Shown one piece after another: positions 54,199-62,904 of a DNA stretch of 64,000 nucleotides. The position numbers were made by a program, and so were the translations under genes. The stretch comes from Sphingomonadaceae bacterium. Lineage in GTDB: Bacteria > Pseudomonadota > Alphaproteobacteria > Sphingomonadales > Sphingomonadaceae. Location: positions 17,175 to 81,174 of the forward strand of contig CANJBY010000005.1 of NCBI GenBank assembly GCA_947472735.1, read 5' to 3'. Under the pieces are notes generated by a model, which did no database searches, was not told where the DNA came from, and was given only the letters and a program-made list of their open reading frames with translations. The number at the start of each line of letters is the position of its first letter. Position 1 is the first letter of the stretch.

Positions 54199-54851
54199 CG
54201 GGGGGCTTCCTTCTCGTCAGCGTTGAACAGCATGGTGAAATAGCGGCGCAGATGCCCAAGTTGCTCGCGCGCAAGATCCGCGCAGGATTGGTTCTCCTGG
54301 GTCTTGGCGAGAACGAATGCGCCCTGGATCACGGCCTGGATGTGCCGGGCAAGGCTTGCCGCCGTTGTTCCGGTAACGCCGGCCTGAGCCATTGCTGCGG
54401 CGATGTCGGACTCCAGCGCCGCGGCGTTGGTCATGATGCTGGTTTCACAAGCAATCCGGATCGCGGCGGAAGTGCGGAATGCCTCCTGCACCATGGTCCC
54501 GGCCACGCAGGTGAAGCTTTCGACTGGTCCGCCGATCAACGCCATGCGCAGATCAATATAGGCCAGCACCCGATCCACCGGATCCTCGATCAGGTGATAG
54601 GGTGCCGACGCGAAGAAGGCGCCGGTGCTTTGCGACCAGTAGTCGGCCGCTGCTACCCCGAGCGCTTCCTTGCTTGGGAAGTGGTGGAAGAAGGCACCTT
54701 TAGTGACACCCGCTTCGCGGCACAGATCATCCACGCTGGTCGCGGCAAAACCTTGCGTGCGCACCAATCGTACTGCCGCTTCGAGCAGCTTTCCCCGGGC
54801 ATTGGCCGCAGGTTCTCGAAAGGGACGATTCGGGAGCACGACCGGAAACAT
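54195..54851 (-). CDS. TetR/AcrR family regulator
   Basis: A 218-aa repressor. The N-terminal helix-turn-helix is ARGKLLEAAVRLVRTQGFAATSVDDLCREAGVTKGAFFHHFPSKEALG; the C-terminal half is the ligand-binding helical domain. The ATG at 54851 overlaps an 18-bp palindromic operator and has no ribosome binding site; a GTG at 54839 would be a leaderless start. The stop overlaps the VOC gene start, so it heads the VOC-DUF1428-VOC-GST operon and likely represses it and itself in response to an electrophile. The track's 149 upstream residues are spurious. Confidence 0.9.
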   Translation of the reverse strand: MFPVVLPNRPFREPAANARGKLLEAAVRLVRTQGFAATSVDDLCREAGVTKGAFFHHFPSKEALGVAAADYWSQSTGAFFASAPYHLIEDPVDRVLAYIDLRMALIGGPVESFTCVAGTMVQEAFRTSAAIRIACETSIMTNAAALESDIAAAMAQAGVTGTTAASLARHIQAVIQGAFVLAKTQENQSCADLAREQLGHLRRYFTMLFNADEKEAPR

Positions 54852-54867
54852 ACCAACCGGTCGGTAT
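54850..54867. promoter_or_regulatory. TetR operator overlapping the tetR start codon
   Basis: ATACCAACCGGTCGGTAT: 18 bases, palindromic except at one pair, of the TACCGACCGGTCGGTA kind bound by TetR-family proteins. On the minus strand it falls between a possible -35 TTGCAC and -10 TATGTT (16-base spacer), so binding would block the promoter. Confidence 0.65.
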
Positions 54868-54921
54868 GGTGCAAGGGCCGGAAAAAGGCCGGTCGGAAAA
54901 ATTCCGGCCGGCCGATCTCCT

Positions 54922-55554
54922 TTAGCGCTGAAGCGACTTCGCCTCGGTCTCGGCCACGGCTTGCCAGGCGGGACGAGCAGCAACGCGAGCGAACCAGGCC
55001 GCGCTGCGCGGATGCGTGTCGGGATCCGGCGTGAGCCGCACATAGTTGAGCGACTTGAGCATGCAGGCCACGGAGATGTCACCGATGCTGCAATCAGCCC
55101 CGGCCAGCCAGCCTTCCGCGGGGGCGACCGATTCCAGATACTCCAGAATCGGCACCAGTTCCGCTTCACCCTGCTCGGCCAGTTCGACATTGCCCTGCAT
55201 GCCGAGCATCGGGGCGACGAAGCGGTTGAACACCACCTTGATGCCGGCGCCGAACAGGATCGTGTCAGCGAATTCCTCGAACCACACCGCGCGGGCACGC
55301 TGCTTGGCGTCTCCGCTGATCAGCGCAGGACTGGGCTGGAGCGCATCCATGTATGAGACGATCGCGGTTGAATCGGGCAGCCCGAAATCGCCGTCCATCA
55401 TGGCGGGAATCTTGCGGAACGGGCTGGCGGCGGCGAATTCCGGCGAGGGATCGCGCGGGTTGGCCGGGGCCGATTCTACCGCGATGCCTTTTTCCGCCGC
55501 CACGACATGGACCTTGCGCACGTAGGGCGAAATCAGGCTGCCGAAAATCTTCAT
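54922..55554 (-). CDS. glutathione S-transferase
   Basis: A 210-aa [27 protein letters not shown] at the N-terminus and [29 protein letters not shown] form the glutathione site; the helical half has [24 protein letters not shown] is a good ribosome binding site for ATG 55554. It lies upstream of the TetR promoter on the same strand and may be transcribed separately from the TetR operon. Confidence 0.9.
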   Translation of the reverse strand: MKIFGSLISPYVRKVHVVAAEKGIAVESAPANPRDPSPEFAAASPFRKIPAMMDGDFGLPDSTAIVSYMDALQPSPALISGDAKQRARAVWFEEFADTILFGAGIKVVFNRFVAPMLGMQGNVELAEQGEAELVPILEYLESVAPAEGWLAGADCSIGDISVACMLKSLNYVRLTPDPDTHPRSAAWFARVAARPAWQAVAETEAKSLQR

Positions 55555-55644
55555 GGGTATTCTCTCCGATCGGGGATTGAGTCGATATTGCACATGCAAA
55601 GCTTATTGCAGCGTCGCGCCCGCGCGTATAGGCGGGTTTGCGAC

Positions 55645-56637
55645 ATGACTGACATCCCCAATATCCAGCTCGGCACGGCCGGCAACACCGTTCTTCCTGA
55701 ACCCGACCGCATGATCGACGTGCGCGAGATGTTCGGGATCGACATCGACATGCAGTGCCCGGCCTTCAGCCAGCCTGACGAGCGCACACCCGATGTCGAC
55801 GACGCCTACGTCTTCGATGCCGACACCACGCTGGCGATCCTCGCAGGCTTCGCGTTCAATCGCCGGGTGATCGTGCAGGGCTATCACGGCACCGGCAAGT
55901 CGACTCACATCGAGCAGGTCGCCGCGCGGCTCAACTGGCCCTGCGTGCGCATCAACCTCGACGCGCATATCAGCCGCATCGACCTGATCGGCCGTGACGC
56001 GATCGTGCTGCGCGATGGCCTGCAGGTCACCGAGTTCCGCGAAGGCCTGCTGCCCTGGGCGCTGCAGCATCCGGTGGCGCTGGTGTTCGACGAGTATGAC
56101 GCCGGCCGACCCGACGTGATGTTCGTGATCCAGCGCGTGCTGGAAACCGAGGGCAAGCTCACCCTGCTCGACCAGAACCGGGTTATCCGCCCGAACAAGT
56201 TCTTCCGTCTGTTCGCCACGGCCAACACGGTCGGTCTCGGGGACACCTCGGGGCTCTACCACGGCACCCAGGCGATCAATCAGGCGCAGATGGACCGCTG
56301 GAACATCGTCGTCGCGCTCAACTACCTGCCCGCGCAGGTCGAGGCCGAGATCGTGCTGGCCAAGGCCACCGATGCCGCGCAGGAAATGGTCGCCAAGATG
56401 GTCAAGGTTGCCGACCTGACTCGGCAGGGCTTCATCAACGGCGATATCTCCACCGTGATGAGCCCGCGCACCGTGATCACCTGGGCCCAGAACACCGCGA
56501 TCTTCAAGGACCCCGGCTTCGCCTTCCGCCTCTCGTTCCTCAACAAGTGCGACGAGACCGAGCGGATGCTGGTGGCCGAATACTACCAGCGCGTGTTCGG
56601 CACGGACCTGCCGGAGAGCGTGGTGGGGAAGGCTTGA
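55645..56637 (+). CDS. cobS: aerobic cobaltochelatase subunit CobS
   Basis: AAA+ subunit (330 aa) of the cobalt-inserting complex CobNST in aerobic cobalamin synthesis. Walker [11 protein letters not shown], Walker [10 protein letters not shown], and the sensor region [20 protein letters not shown] are clear. The start [10 protein letters not shown] at 55645 matches the family; the track begins 46 residues too early. CobT, its usual neighbour, is not in the window. Confidence 0.96.
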   Translation: MTDIPNIQLGTAGNTVLPEPDRMIDVREMFGIDIDMQCPAFSQPDERTPDVDDAYVFDADTTLAILAGFAFNRRVIVQGYHGTGKSTHIEQVAARLNWPCVRINLDAHISRIDLIGRDAIVLRDGLQVTEFREGLLPWALQHPVALVFDEYDAGRPDVMFVIQRVLETEGKLTLLDQNRVIRPNKFFRLFATANTVGLGDTSGLYHGTQAINQAQMDRWNIVVALNYLPAQVEAEIVLAKATDAAQEMVAKMVKVADLTRQGFINGDISTVMSPRTVITWAQNTAIFKDPGFAFRLSFLNKCDETERMLVAEYYQRVFGTDLPESVVGKA

Positions 56638-56755
56638 TGTTGCCGGGAATTTGAGCCGACAAAATCACAGCCGTCTGTGTTGAAGAATGTCCCATTGAGG
56701 GGTTTTCTCCCCAAAAGCCACCTATCCGAATACGACAAATTATCGGACGATGAGG

Positions 56756-57280
56756 TTAGCTGCTCCATGTTCGCGTGGCTACTGGCGGGTCTGCTATCCA
56801 CCCCCGCGAAGTCTTCCGCAGCCTGACTTGATAGCCACTTCCACATAGAGGGCACCTGTCCTCGAATGTGACGATCGCCTCAACAGACGTGCCGGTTGGC
56901 AGCCTTATTTCCACAAAATCTGGTTCGTGCAATACCAGAGTGTGGCGGCAACCTGATTTGACACTTCCAGACGGAAAATATGCAGTTGCTTGCCGCGGCA
57001 GCTTTCCCAGTTTCGCACTACTAATGATACGATAAGCTTCCGACGAACCCGAGGCGACAATCCAGCCGTCGGGTACTTTGGAATCAGTCCAAATAGCCGT
57101 GGACTGGTCTAGCTCCTCGATCACGCAATAGCCCTGTGGAAGGCTATGAGTGTTTTCGGCGACACTGACCGCCTCGGTCAATACATGCGCTGCTTCACGA
57201 GCCGAAATTGTGGATGTTTGGGCACAGCTGATGAGAGCTAGAGGCAGCAAGAAAAGTGCGGGAAGATTGGTGCAGTCCAC
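56756..57280 (-). CDS. putative lipoprotein, low-GC
   Basis: A 174-aa protein with a lipoprotein signal (MDCTNLPALFLLPLALISCAQT; lipobox LISC). The rest is hydrophilic with four later cysteines (GSVKSGCRHTL; FEDRCPLCGSGYQ), possibly disulfide-linked or metal binding. No family recognised. GTG start with GAGGAA upstream. The gene and its flanks (about 56640-57290) have clearly lower GC than the neighbours, suggesting recent acquisition. Confidence 0.6.
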   Translation of the reverse strand: MDCTNLPALFLLPLALISCAQTSTISAREAAHVLTEAVSVAENTHSLPQGYCVIEELDQSTAIWTDSKVPDGWIVASGSSEAYRIISSAKLGKLPRQATAYFPSGSVKSGCRHTLVLHEPDFVEIRLPTGTSVEAIVTFEDRCPLCGSGYQVRLRKTSRGWIADPPVATRTWSS

Positions 57281-57292
57281 AGGCGTAATTCC

Positions 57293-58405
57293 TCACCCAT
57301 TCGGCACCACCAGATACTTCTCCCCGGTCCGCCGCGCGTTGTAGGCGCTGACGGCTTCGCGGGTGAGCATTCCTTCCAGCGAGACCTGCGCCTTGTAGTG
57401 GCTGGCAAAGGTCGTGGTCAGCTCGCGCATCACGCGCTGGCGCATCTGGGCGACTACTTCCATCCCCGCCTTGGCGAGGAACGGGGTCATCAGCCAGCCG
57501 GCGACATCCCAGGTGAAGCCGTAATTGCGGTGGAGGATCGTCGGCCCGGTATCGAGCGCGCCGTAGATGTAGACCTTCTTGGGGGTGGATGAGCCATAGC
57601 GGCTCCAGGCCATGCCCTTGCTCGCGCTGGCTTCCATCGCGGCGAGCATCTTGCTGGCGGTGGTGCCGCCGCCGATCGGATCGAAGCCGAGCATCGCCCC
57701 GGTCTCGTCGATCGCGGCGGTGAGCTGTGCCGGGAAATCGGCGGCGGTGGTGTCGATCACATGGGTCGCGCCGATCCCGCGCAGCAGGTCCGCCTGCACC
57801 TGGCTGCGCACCAGATTGACCAGCGGGACGCCATCGTCCTTGCAGATCCGGACCAGCATCTGCCCGAGGTTCGAGGCCGCCGCGGCGTGGATTATGCCCT
57901 TGAAGCCCTCGGCCTTCATCGTCTCGACAAAGCCCAGCGCGGTCATCGGATTGACGAAGCTCGAGGCGCCTTGTTCAGCGGTGACGCCTTCGTCCAGCAC
58001 CATGCACATCGCCGCCTCGCACGTGGCGTAGGTCGCATAGGCCCCGCCAGGCACGCAAGTCACGCGCTTGCCGAGCAGCGCCTGCGCGGCAGGATCCTCA
58101 CCCGCGGCGACCACCGTTCCGGCGCATTCATTGCCCACCGGCAACGCATTGCCGATCCGGCTCGCCATGGCCCGGACGGCGGCTTCAGGCATCGGCGCGA
58201 CGATCTTGCCCGCTGAGTATTCGGCATTGTCGGTATCCGCGACGGCGAACAGCACGCCAAGGTCGGACGGGTTGATGGGCGAAGCCTCAACATTGATCAG
58301 CACGCGCGAACCGCTTGGATCCTTGAACTCGCGCTCGATCAGTTCGACCGTGAGCTTGCCGTCCGCATCGAGGCGACTGGTGACTTGCTTGCCGGTGAAT
58401 GCCAT
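57293..58405 (-). CDS. MDR-family zinc-type alcohol dehydrogenase-like oxidoreductase
   Basis: A 370-aa medium-chain dehydrogenase/reductase. The N-terminal GroES-like domain has VLINVEASPINPSDLGVLF and GNECAGTVVAAG; the Rossmann region is IIHAAAASNLGQMLVRICKDDGVPLV. The usual zinc ligands are not evident, so it is closer to quinone or enoyl reductases. ATG at 58405 with GGGGAGA upstream is preferred to the TTG at 58411. It begins two bases after the truA stop. Confidence 0.88.
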   Translation of the reverse strand: MAFTGKQVTSRLDADGKLTVELIEREFKDPSGSRVLINVEASPINPSDLGVLFAVADTDNAEYSAGKIVAPMPEAAVRAMASRIGNALPVGNECAGTVVAAGEDPAAQALLGKRVTCVPGGAYATYATCEAAMCMVLDEGVTAEQGASSFVNPMTALGFVETMKAEGFKGIIHAAAASNLGQMLVRICKDDGVPLVNLVRSQVQADLLRGIGATHVIDTTAADFPAQLTAAIDETGAMLGFDPIGGGTTASKMLAAMEASASKGMAWSRYGSSTPKKVYIYGALDTGPTILHRNYGFTWDVAGWLMTPFLAKAGMEVVAQMRQRVMRELTTTFASHYKAQVSLEGMLTREAVSAYNARRTGEKYLVVPNG

Positions 58406-58407
58406 CG

Positions 58408-59163
58408 TCAATTCTCCCCTTCGCCGTCATAGATCGCGGCGGTGAAATATAGTCCGTCGGGCGGGGCGTTGAGCCCCAGTTGCTGCCGGTCACGTGCCGC
58501 GAGTGCTACACCGACCTGTTCCACGCTCCAGCGGCCGAGACCGACCAGCGCGAGGCACCCGACCATCGAGCGGACCTGATGGTGCAGGAAAGAGCGCGCC
58601 TCGGCAATGATCCTGATTTCCTTGCCGTCGCGAAAGACCTCCAGCCGGTCGAGCGTCTTGAGCGGACTTTGGGCCTGGCATTGGACCGAGCGGAATGTGG
58701 TGAAATCGTGATGTCCCACCAATGACTGCGCCGCCCGTTGCATCGCCGCGGCGTCAAGCGGACGCGTGACTTGCCAGGCGAGGCCAACGTCGACCGTGAG
58801 CGGAGCGCGGCGGTCGATGATGCGGTAGAGATAGCTGCGGCCGACGCAGGAGAACCGGGCGTGCCAGTCGTCCGGCTTGGCCTCGCAGGTCAGAACCGCG
58901 ATCGGGTGCGGGCGCAGCCTTGCGTTAAGGGCTTCCATCAGCCGGAAGGGCGCAATCTCCCGCGCGATATCGACGTGCGCCCGCATCGCCAGTGCATGAA
59001 CCCCGGCATCGGTCCGTCCGGCGGCGTGCATCGACACGGTCTCCGCAGTCACGGCATGCACCGCTTCTTCGACGGCCTGTTGCACCGAAGGCCCGTGCGC
59101 CTGCCGCTGCAGGCCCATGAACGGGCGACCGTCGAATTCGAGGGTGAGGGCGAAGCGGGTCAA
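58408..59163 (-). CDS. truA: tRNA pseudouridine synthase A
   Basis: Makes pseudouridine at positions 38-40 of tRNA anticodon arms. The catalytic aspartate is in [14 protein letters not shown], and RSYLYRI and [15 protein letters not shown] are family blocks. The track starts at ATG 59193, 30 bases inside fmt; the TTG at 59163 gives the normal N-terminus [11 protein letters not shown] and overlaps the fmt stop as TTGA. About 251 aa. Confidence 0.95.
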   Translation of the reverse strand: MTRFALTLEFDGRPFMGLQRQAHGPSVQQAVEEAVHAVTAETVSMHAAGRTDAGVHALAMRAHVDIAREIAPFRLMEALNARLRPHPIAVLTCEAKPDDWHARFSCVGRSYLYRIIDRRAPLTVDVGLAWQVTRPLDAAAMQRAAQSLVGHHDFTTFRSVQCQAQSPLKTLDRLEVFRDGKEIRIIAEARSFLHHQVRSMVGCLALVGLGRWSVEQVGVALAARDRQQLGLNAPPDGLYFTAAIYDGEGEN

Positions 59164-60077
59164 ATCAGGCGCTTTCCCTGTGGGATGGCCCATCCGCGCA
59201 GCAGGTCTTCGGTGGTCATAGCCGGCCGTCCCGCTCGTTGGACCAGCGTCGGGCGGACCGCGCCGGAGCCGCAGGCAATAGTCAGACGGTCGTCCAGGAT
59301 GGTTCCCGGCAATCCGTCGTCGCGGACAATCTCAGCCGCCAGCACCTTGCAGCGTTCCCCGTCCAGCTCGGAGAAGGCCCCGGGTGCCGGGGCAAAGGCG
59401 CGGACCTGTCGTTCCACTTCCCCGGCGCTGCGGGTCCAGTCAATCCTCGCCTCGGTTTTCGCGATCTTGGCAGCATAGGTTACCCCTTGCTCCGGTTGCC
59501 GCATCGGCGGGTATGCGGTTGAATCCGCTAAGACGTCGATCATCAACCTCGCACCGAGGTCTGCCAGCTCCGCAGTGAGTTCACCTGCTGTCTTCCGGTC
59601 GAGCGGCGTACGCACCTTGGCCAGCATCGGTCCGGTATCGAGGCCCGCTTCCATTTGCATGATGGTCACCCCGGTTTCCTCGTCGCCCGCCAGGATCGCG
59701 CGCTGCACCGGGGCGGCGCCGCGCCAGCGGGGAAGGAGCGAGGCATGGAGGTTGAGGCAGCCAAACCGCGGCGCAGCAAGCACCGCCGGCGTGAGGATCA
59801 GGCCATAGGCCGCGACGATCGCAACGTCCGCGTTCAGCGCCGAAAACTCCGCCTGATCCTCCGCACCCTTGAGCGAGACCGGATGCCGCACCGGAATGCC
59901 GAGCGCTTGTGCCGCCCGGTGGACCGGGGTTGGCGTCAACTCTTGGCCGCGTCGCCCGCCGGGTCGCGGGGGCTGGGTGTAGGCGCACACCACCTCATGC
60001 CCCGCCGCCACCAGCGCGTTCAGCGCCGGCACGGCAAATTCCGGGGTTCCCATGAAGATGACGCGCAATTTTACCAA
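59160..60077 (-). CDS. fmt: methionyl-tRNA formyltransferase
   Basis: Formylates initiator Met-tRNA, 305 aa. [55 protein letters not shown] (catalytic N, H and D nearby) and [19 protein letters not shown] are diagnostic. No ATG is available; translation begins at a TTG, at 60077 or at 60068 ([10 protein letters not shown], the usual beginning). Confidence 0.96.
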   Translation of the reverse strand: MVKLRVIFMGTPEFAVPALNALVAAGHEVVCAYTQPPRPGGRRGQELTPTPVHRAAQALGIPVRHPVSLKGAEDQAEFSALNADVAIVAAYGLILTPAVLAAPRFGCLNLHASLLPRWRGAAPVQRAILAGDEETGVTIMQMEAGLDTGPMLAKVRTPLDRKTAGELTAELADLGARLMIDVLADSTAYPPMRQPEQGVTYAAKIAKTEARIDWTRSAGEVERQVRAFAPAPGAFSELDGERCKVLAAEIVRDDGLPGTILDDRLTIACGSGAVRPTLVQRAGRPAMTTEDLLRGWAIPQGKRLI

Positions 60078-60165
60078 GCTTGTCCGCCCTGAAGCTGGTC
60101 GACCCGCAGGGGGACCGACTGGTCAAGGGCAGTCCTTACCTTTACCGGAGCAAAAGAAAAGGACG

Positions 60166-60181
60166 GGGCTTCGACAAGCCC
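60166..60181 (+). repeat. short palindromic hairpin, REP-like
   Basis: GGGCTTCGACAAGCCC forms a six-base stem with a CGAC loop, followed by AGACCGAGCGGG. It resembles the CTTCGACAAGCTCAG...CGAACGG interspersed element common in sphingomonad genomes (from memory). It lies 23 bases before the recR start. Confidence 0.4.
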
Positions 60182-60204
60182 AGACCGAGCGGGTAGGGGA
60201 GAAC

Positions 60205-60801
60205 ATGGCTTCGACAGAAATCGAATCTCTGACCGCCGCCCTTTCCCGGTTGCCTGGCCTCGGCCCGCGTTCCGCACGGCGCGCTGTGTTGTGGTTGGTC
60301 AAGCGGCGGGAAACATCGCTGGTGCAGCTGCTCGAAGCATTGGACGCCGTACGCGAGCGCCTGATCGAATGCCGTACCTGCGGCAACGTCGACACCTCCG
60401 ATCCTTGCGGCATCTGCGCCGACCCGCGCCGAGACCAGCGCGCGCTGTGCGTGGTGGAAGACGTCTCCGATTTGTGGGCTCTGGATCGCGCGCACCTCTT
60501 CACGGGCCGCTATCACGTGTTGGGAGGGCGACTTTCGGCGCTGGAAGGGATCCGGCCGGAGGATCTGTCGATCGGACCGCTGGTCGAGCGGGTCGCAGCG
60601 GGCGGAATTGACGAGGTCGTGCTGGCGATGAACGCCACGCTGGAGGGCCAGACCACCGCGCACTACATCGCCGAGCGGCTCGAAGGTCTGGCGGTGCGGA
60701 TAACCCAGTTGGCCCATGGACTGCCGGTCGGCGGTGAACTCGATTACCTCGACGAGGGCACCCTGGCGCAAGCTCTGCGGGCTCGTCGTCCGGTGGGTTG
60801 A
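60205..60801 (+). CDS. recR: recombination protein RecR
   Basis: A 198-aa recombination mediator that loads RecA with RecO at gaps. [19 protein letters not shown] is the HhH start, [18 protein letters not shown] the four-cysteine zinc finger, [37 protein letters not shown] the Toprim domain. The ATG at 60205 is set by GGGGAGAAC. Thirty-one bases before def. Confidence 0.97.
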   Translation: MASTEIESLTAALSRLPGLGPRSARRAVLWLVKRRETSLVQLLEALDAVRERLIECRTCGNVDTSDPCGICADPRRDQRALCVVEDVSDLWALDRAHLFTGRYHVLGGRLSALEGIRPEDLSIGPLVERVAAGGIDEVVLAMNATLEGQTTAHYIAERLEGLAVRITQLAHGLPVGGELDYLDEGTLAQALRARRPVG

Positions 60802-60832
60802 TCCTTCGGGCTTGCCCTACTATCTGGCCACC

Positions 60833-61399
60833 ATGGCTATCCGAGAAATCATCGAAATCCCCGACCCGCGGCTCAAGCAGGTCTCCGCGCCCGTGACAGA
60901 GTTCGACGAAGAGCTGAAGGCGCTCGTCGCCGATATGTTCGAGACGATGTACGATGCTCCCGGGATTGGCCTCGCTGCGATCCAGGTGGGTGTACCGTTG
61001 CGGGTGCTGGTGATCGATCTCCAGCCCGAAGACCCTGACGCCGAGCCCGAGGCTTGTGACCACGATGGCCACCACCATCACCACCAGCCGACCAAGCGGG
61101 AACCGCAGATCTTCATCAACCCGGTGCTGTCCGATCCTTCCGAGGAGCATTCGGTGTACAACGAAGGCTGCCTTTCGGTTCCCGAGATTTACGCTGAGGT
61201 CGAACGTCCGGCCCGGGTGCGGGTGCAGTGGCAGGACCTGGACGGCAATCATCACGATGAAGTGATGGAAGACATCATGGCGACCTGCATCCAGCACGAG
61301 ATCGACCATCTCGAAGGCATCGTCTTCATCGATCACCTCAGCCGGCTGAAGCGGCAGATGGCGCTCAAGAAGCTCGAAAAGCTGCGCAAAGCGGCGTGA
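60833..61399 (+). CDS. def: peptide deformylase with His-rich insert
   Basis: Removes the N-formyl group from nascent proteins, 188 aa. The three motifs are present: GIGLAAIQVG, EGCLSVP and QHEIDHLEG (metal ligands Cys and two His). Between the first two motifs there is an insert EACDHDGHHHHHQPTKR not seen in ordinary deformylases of this length. Start at ATG 60833. Its stop overlaps the next gene (GTGA). Confidence 0.97.
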   Translation: MAIREIIEIPDPRLKQVSAPVTEFDEELKALVADMFETMYDAPGIGLAAIQVGVPLRVLVIDLQPEDPDAEPEACDHDGHHHHHQPTKREPQIFINPVLSDPSEEHSVYNEGCLSVPEIYAEVERPARVRVQWQDLDGNHHDEVMEDIMATCIQHEIDHLEGIVFIDHLSRLKRQMALKKLEKLRKAA

Positions 61400-61806
61400 T
61401 CATAGCCGTTAACGCAACGGCCGATCGCACGGTCGAAGCCGCCAACAAGCAGCTGGTGCTCGATATGTGGCACGAGGTGCTCAACGGCCGGAATTTTGCT
61501 GCCGCCGCGAAGTACATCGCCGATGACTACATCCAGCACAGCCCCAGCGCCGAGCAAGGCCTGGCCGGACTGATGCGCTTTTTGACCGAGGTCGAGTTTC
61601 CGGGCGCCACACCGCTTGAACCCGGCACCCACCCGCTCACCCCGTTCGTGCACGTCATGGCCGAGGGCGATCTCGTCCAGCTAATGTTCCAGCGTGAGAT
61701 ACCGAATCCGAAGGAACCTTCGGAAACGATCAGAGTGTGGTGGTACGATACCTATCGCTGCAAGGACGGTATGATCGTCGAGCATTGGGATTCGGCGCTG
61801 GAATAG
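61396..61806 (+). CDS. SnoaL-like protein
   Basis: A 136-aa NTF2-fold protein: QLVLDMWHEVLNGRNFAAAAKYIADDYIQHSP and VWWYDTYRCKDGMIVEHWDSA are typical of the SnoaL/polyketide-cyclase group. It starts at a GTG inside the def stop, so it is made from the recR-def transcript. Function unknown. Confidence 0.85.
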   Translation: MIIAVNATADRTVEAANKQLVLDMWHEVLNGRNFAAAAKYIADDYIQHSPSAEQGLAGLMRFLTEVEFPGATPLEPGTHPLTPFVHVMAEGDLVQLMFQREIPNPKEPSETIRVWWYDTYRCKDGMIVEHWDSALE

Positions 61807-61838
61807 CTCCCGTCGCGTCCGGTCTGGGGAGACGGACT

Positions 61839-62819
61839 TTGGAAGAACGCCTGAAGAAGCTGGAAGCCGAGGCCGAGATCGCCCGGATCTTGGTTGAATA
61901 TGCCACAGCCCTCGATGCCCGCGATTTCGCGACCTACGTGAACCTGTTCACCCCCGATGGCGAATGGGCCGGCGGGTTTGGGCGGTTTCAGGGCAGGGAG
62001 GCGATCGAGGCGATGCTGGTCGAGCATCTCGGCCGGCCCGGTCCGGGATTCGTCAACGTTTCGAGCTTCCATTCGGTCGCCAACCCGCTGGTCAACGTGA
62101 CTGGCGATACTGCCACGGCCAGTTCACTGTTCCTCGTCTGGGTCCGCAATGGAGAGGATCCGCCGCAGCCCAAGCCGGTGCTCGCAGGGCGCTACGTAGA
62201 TGAACTGGTCAAGACTGCAGTAGGGTGGAAGATTGCCAGGCGCACGGCGCACGACATGATGCCTTTCAAGGATCCGCACGATCCCGCGCTGCCCGATCCG
62301 GGCCGCAAGCCCGGCCCGCCTGTGCTCTCGATCGAGGCGCGGTTGCGCAAGGTGGAGGACGAGTTGGCGATCAGGCGGGCACTGGTGGAATACGGTGCGC
62401 GGCTCGATGCCAGGGACATCGACGGATACGTTCAGGTGTTCGCGCGCGATGGCACCTGGCAGAACGAGGATCAGATCTACCGCGGGCACGCCCAGTTGCG
62501 CCAACTGCTGATCGACCAGTTCGGCGGGGTGCCCGAGCCGGACTATCTGCCGGATCAGGGCTATCTCATCATTCACAATCCGCAAGTCGATGTAGACGGC
62601 GACCGGGCGAAGGTCCGGTCCCGCCATACCCTGATGTGGCGCGACGAGACCGGGCATCCCAAGCCCATGTTGGCCGGCATCTACGAGGACGAATTCATCC
62701 GCGAGGATGGCGAATGGAAAATCCTCTATCGCCGCGATAACCCGGTGATCCCGTCGCGCAACGATTGGGAAGACGAACGCGTTGCCGCGCTGGAAGCGTC
62801 CTTGCGCGACGGCACATAA
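61839..62819 (+). CDS. tandem SnoaL (double NTF2-fold) protein
   Basis: A 326-aa protein made of two SnoaL_4-type domains: EERLKKLEAEAEIARILVEYATALDARDFATYVNLFTPDGEW (from residue 2) and EARLRKVEDELAIRRALVEYGARLDARDIDGYVQVFARDGTW (from about 165). The repeat is a clear internal duplication. The linker reads DPALPDPGRKPGPP. A TTG at 61839 with GGGGAGA upstream is the probable start. Function unknown; the double form may be an obligate intramolecular dimer. Confidence 0.83.
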   Translation: MEERLKKLEAEAEIARILVEYATALDARDFATYVNLFTPDGEWAGGFGRFQGREAIEAMLVEHLGRPGPGFVNVSSFHSVANPLVNVTGDTATASSLFLVWVRNGEDPPQPKPVLAGRYVDELVKTAVGWKIARRTAHDMMPFKDPHDPALPDPGRKPGPPVLSIEARLRKVEDELAIRRALVEYGARLDARDIDGYVQVFARDGTWQNEDQIYRGHAQLRQLLIDQFGGVPEPDYLPDQGYLIIHNPQVDVDGDRAKVRSRHTLMWRDETGHPKPMLAGIYEDEFIREDGEWKILYRRDNPVIPSRNDWEDERVAALEASLRDGT

Positions 62820-62847
62820 AAAACCGCCCGGCATTGCTGCCGGGCGG
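62818..62847 (-). terminator. rho-independent terminator of the ligase gene
   Basis: CCGCCCGGCA, loop TTGC, TGCCGGGCGG: perfect ten-base stem. On the minus strand it is followed by TTTTTT, so it ends the fhs transcript; it also closes the plus-strand gene within a few bases. Confidence 0.9.
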
Positions 62848-62904
62848 GGTCTTAGGTCCCGGTCCTTCTATGGGGAGAGCGAAGGACCATCGAAAAGCGG
62901 TAGA

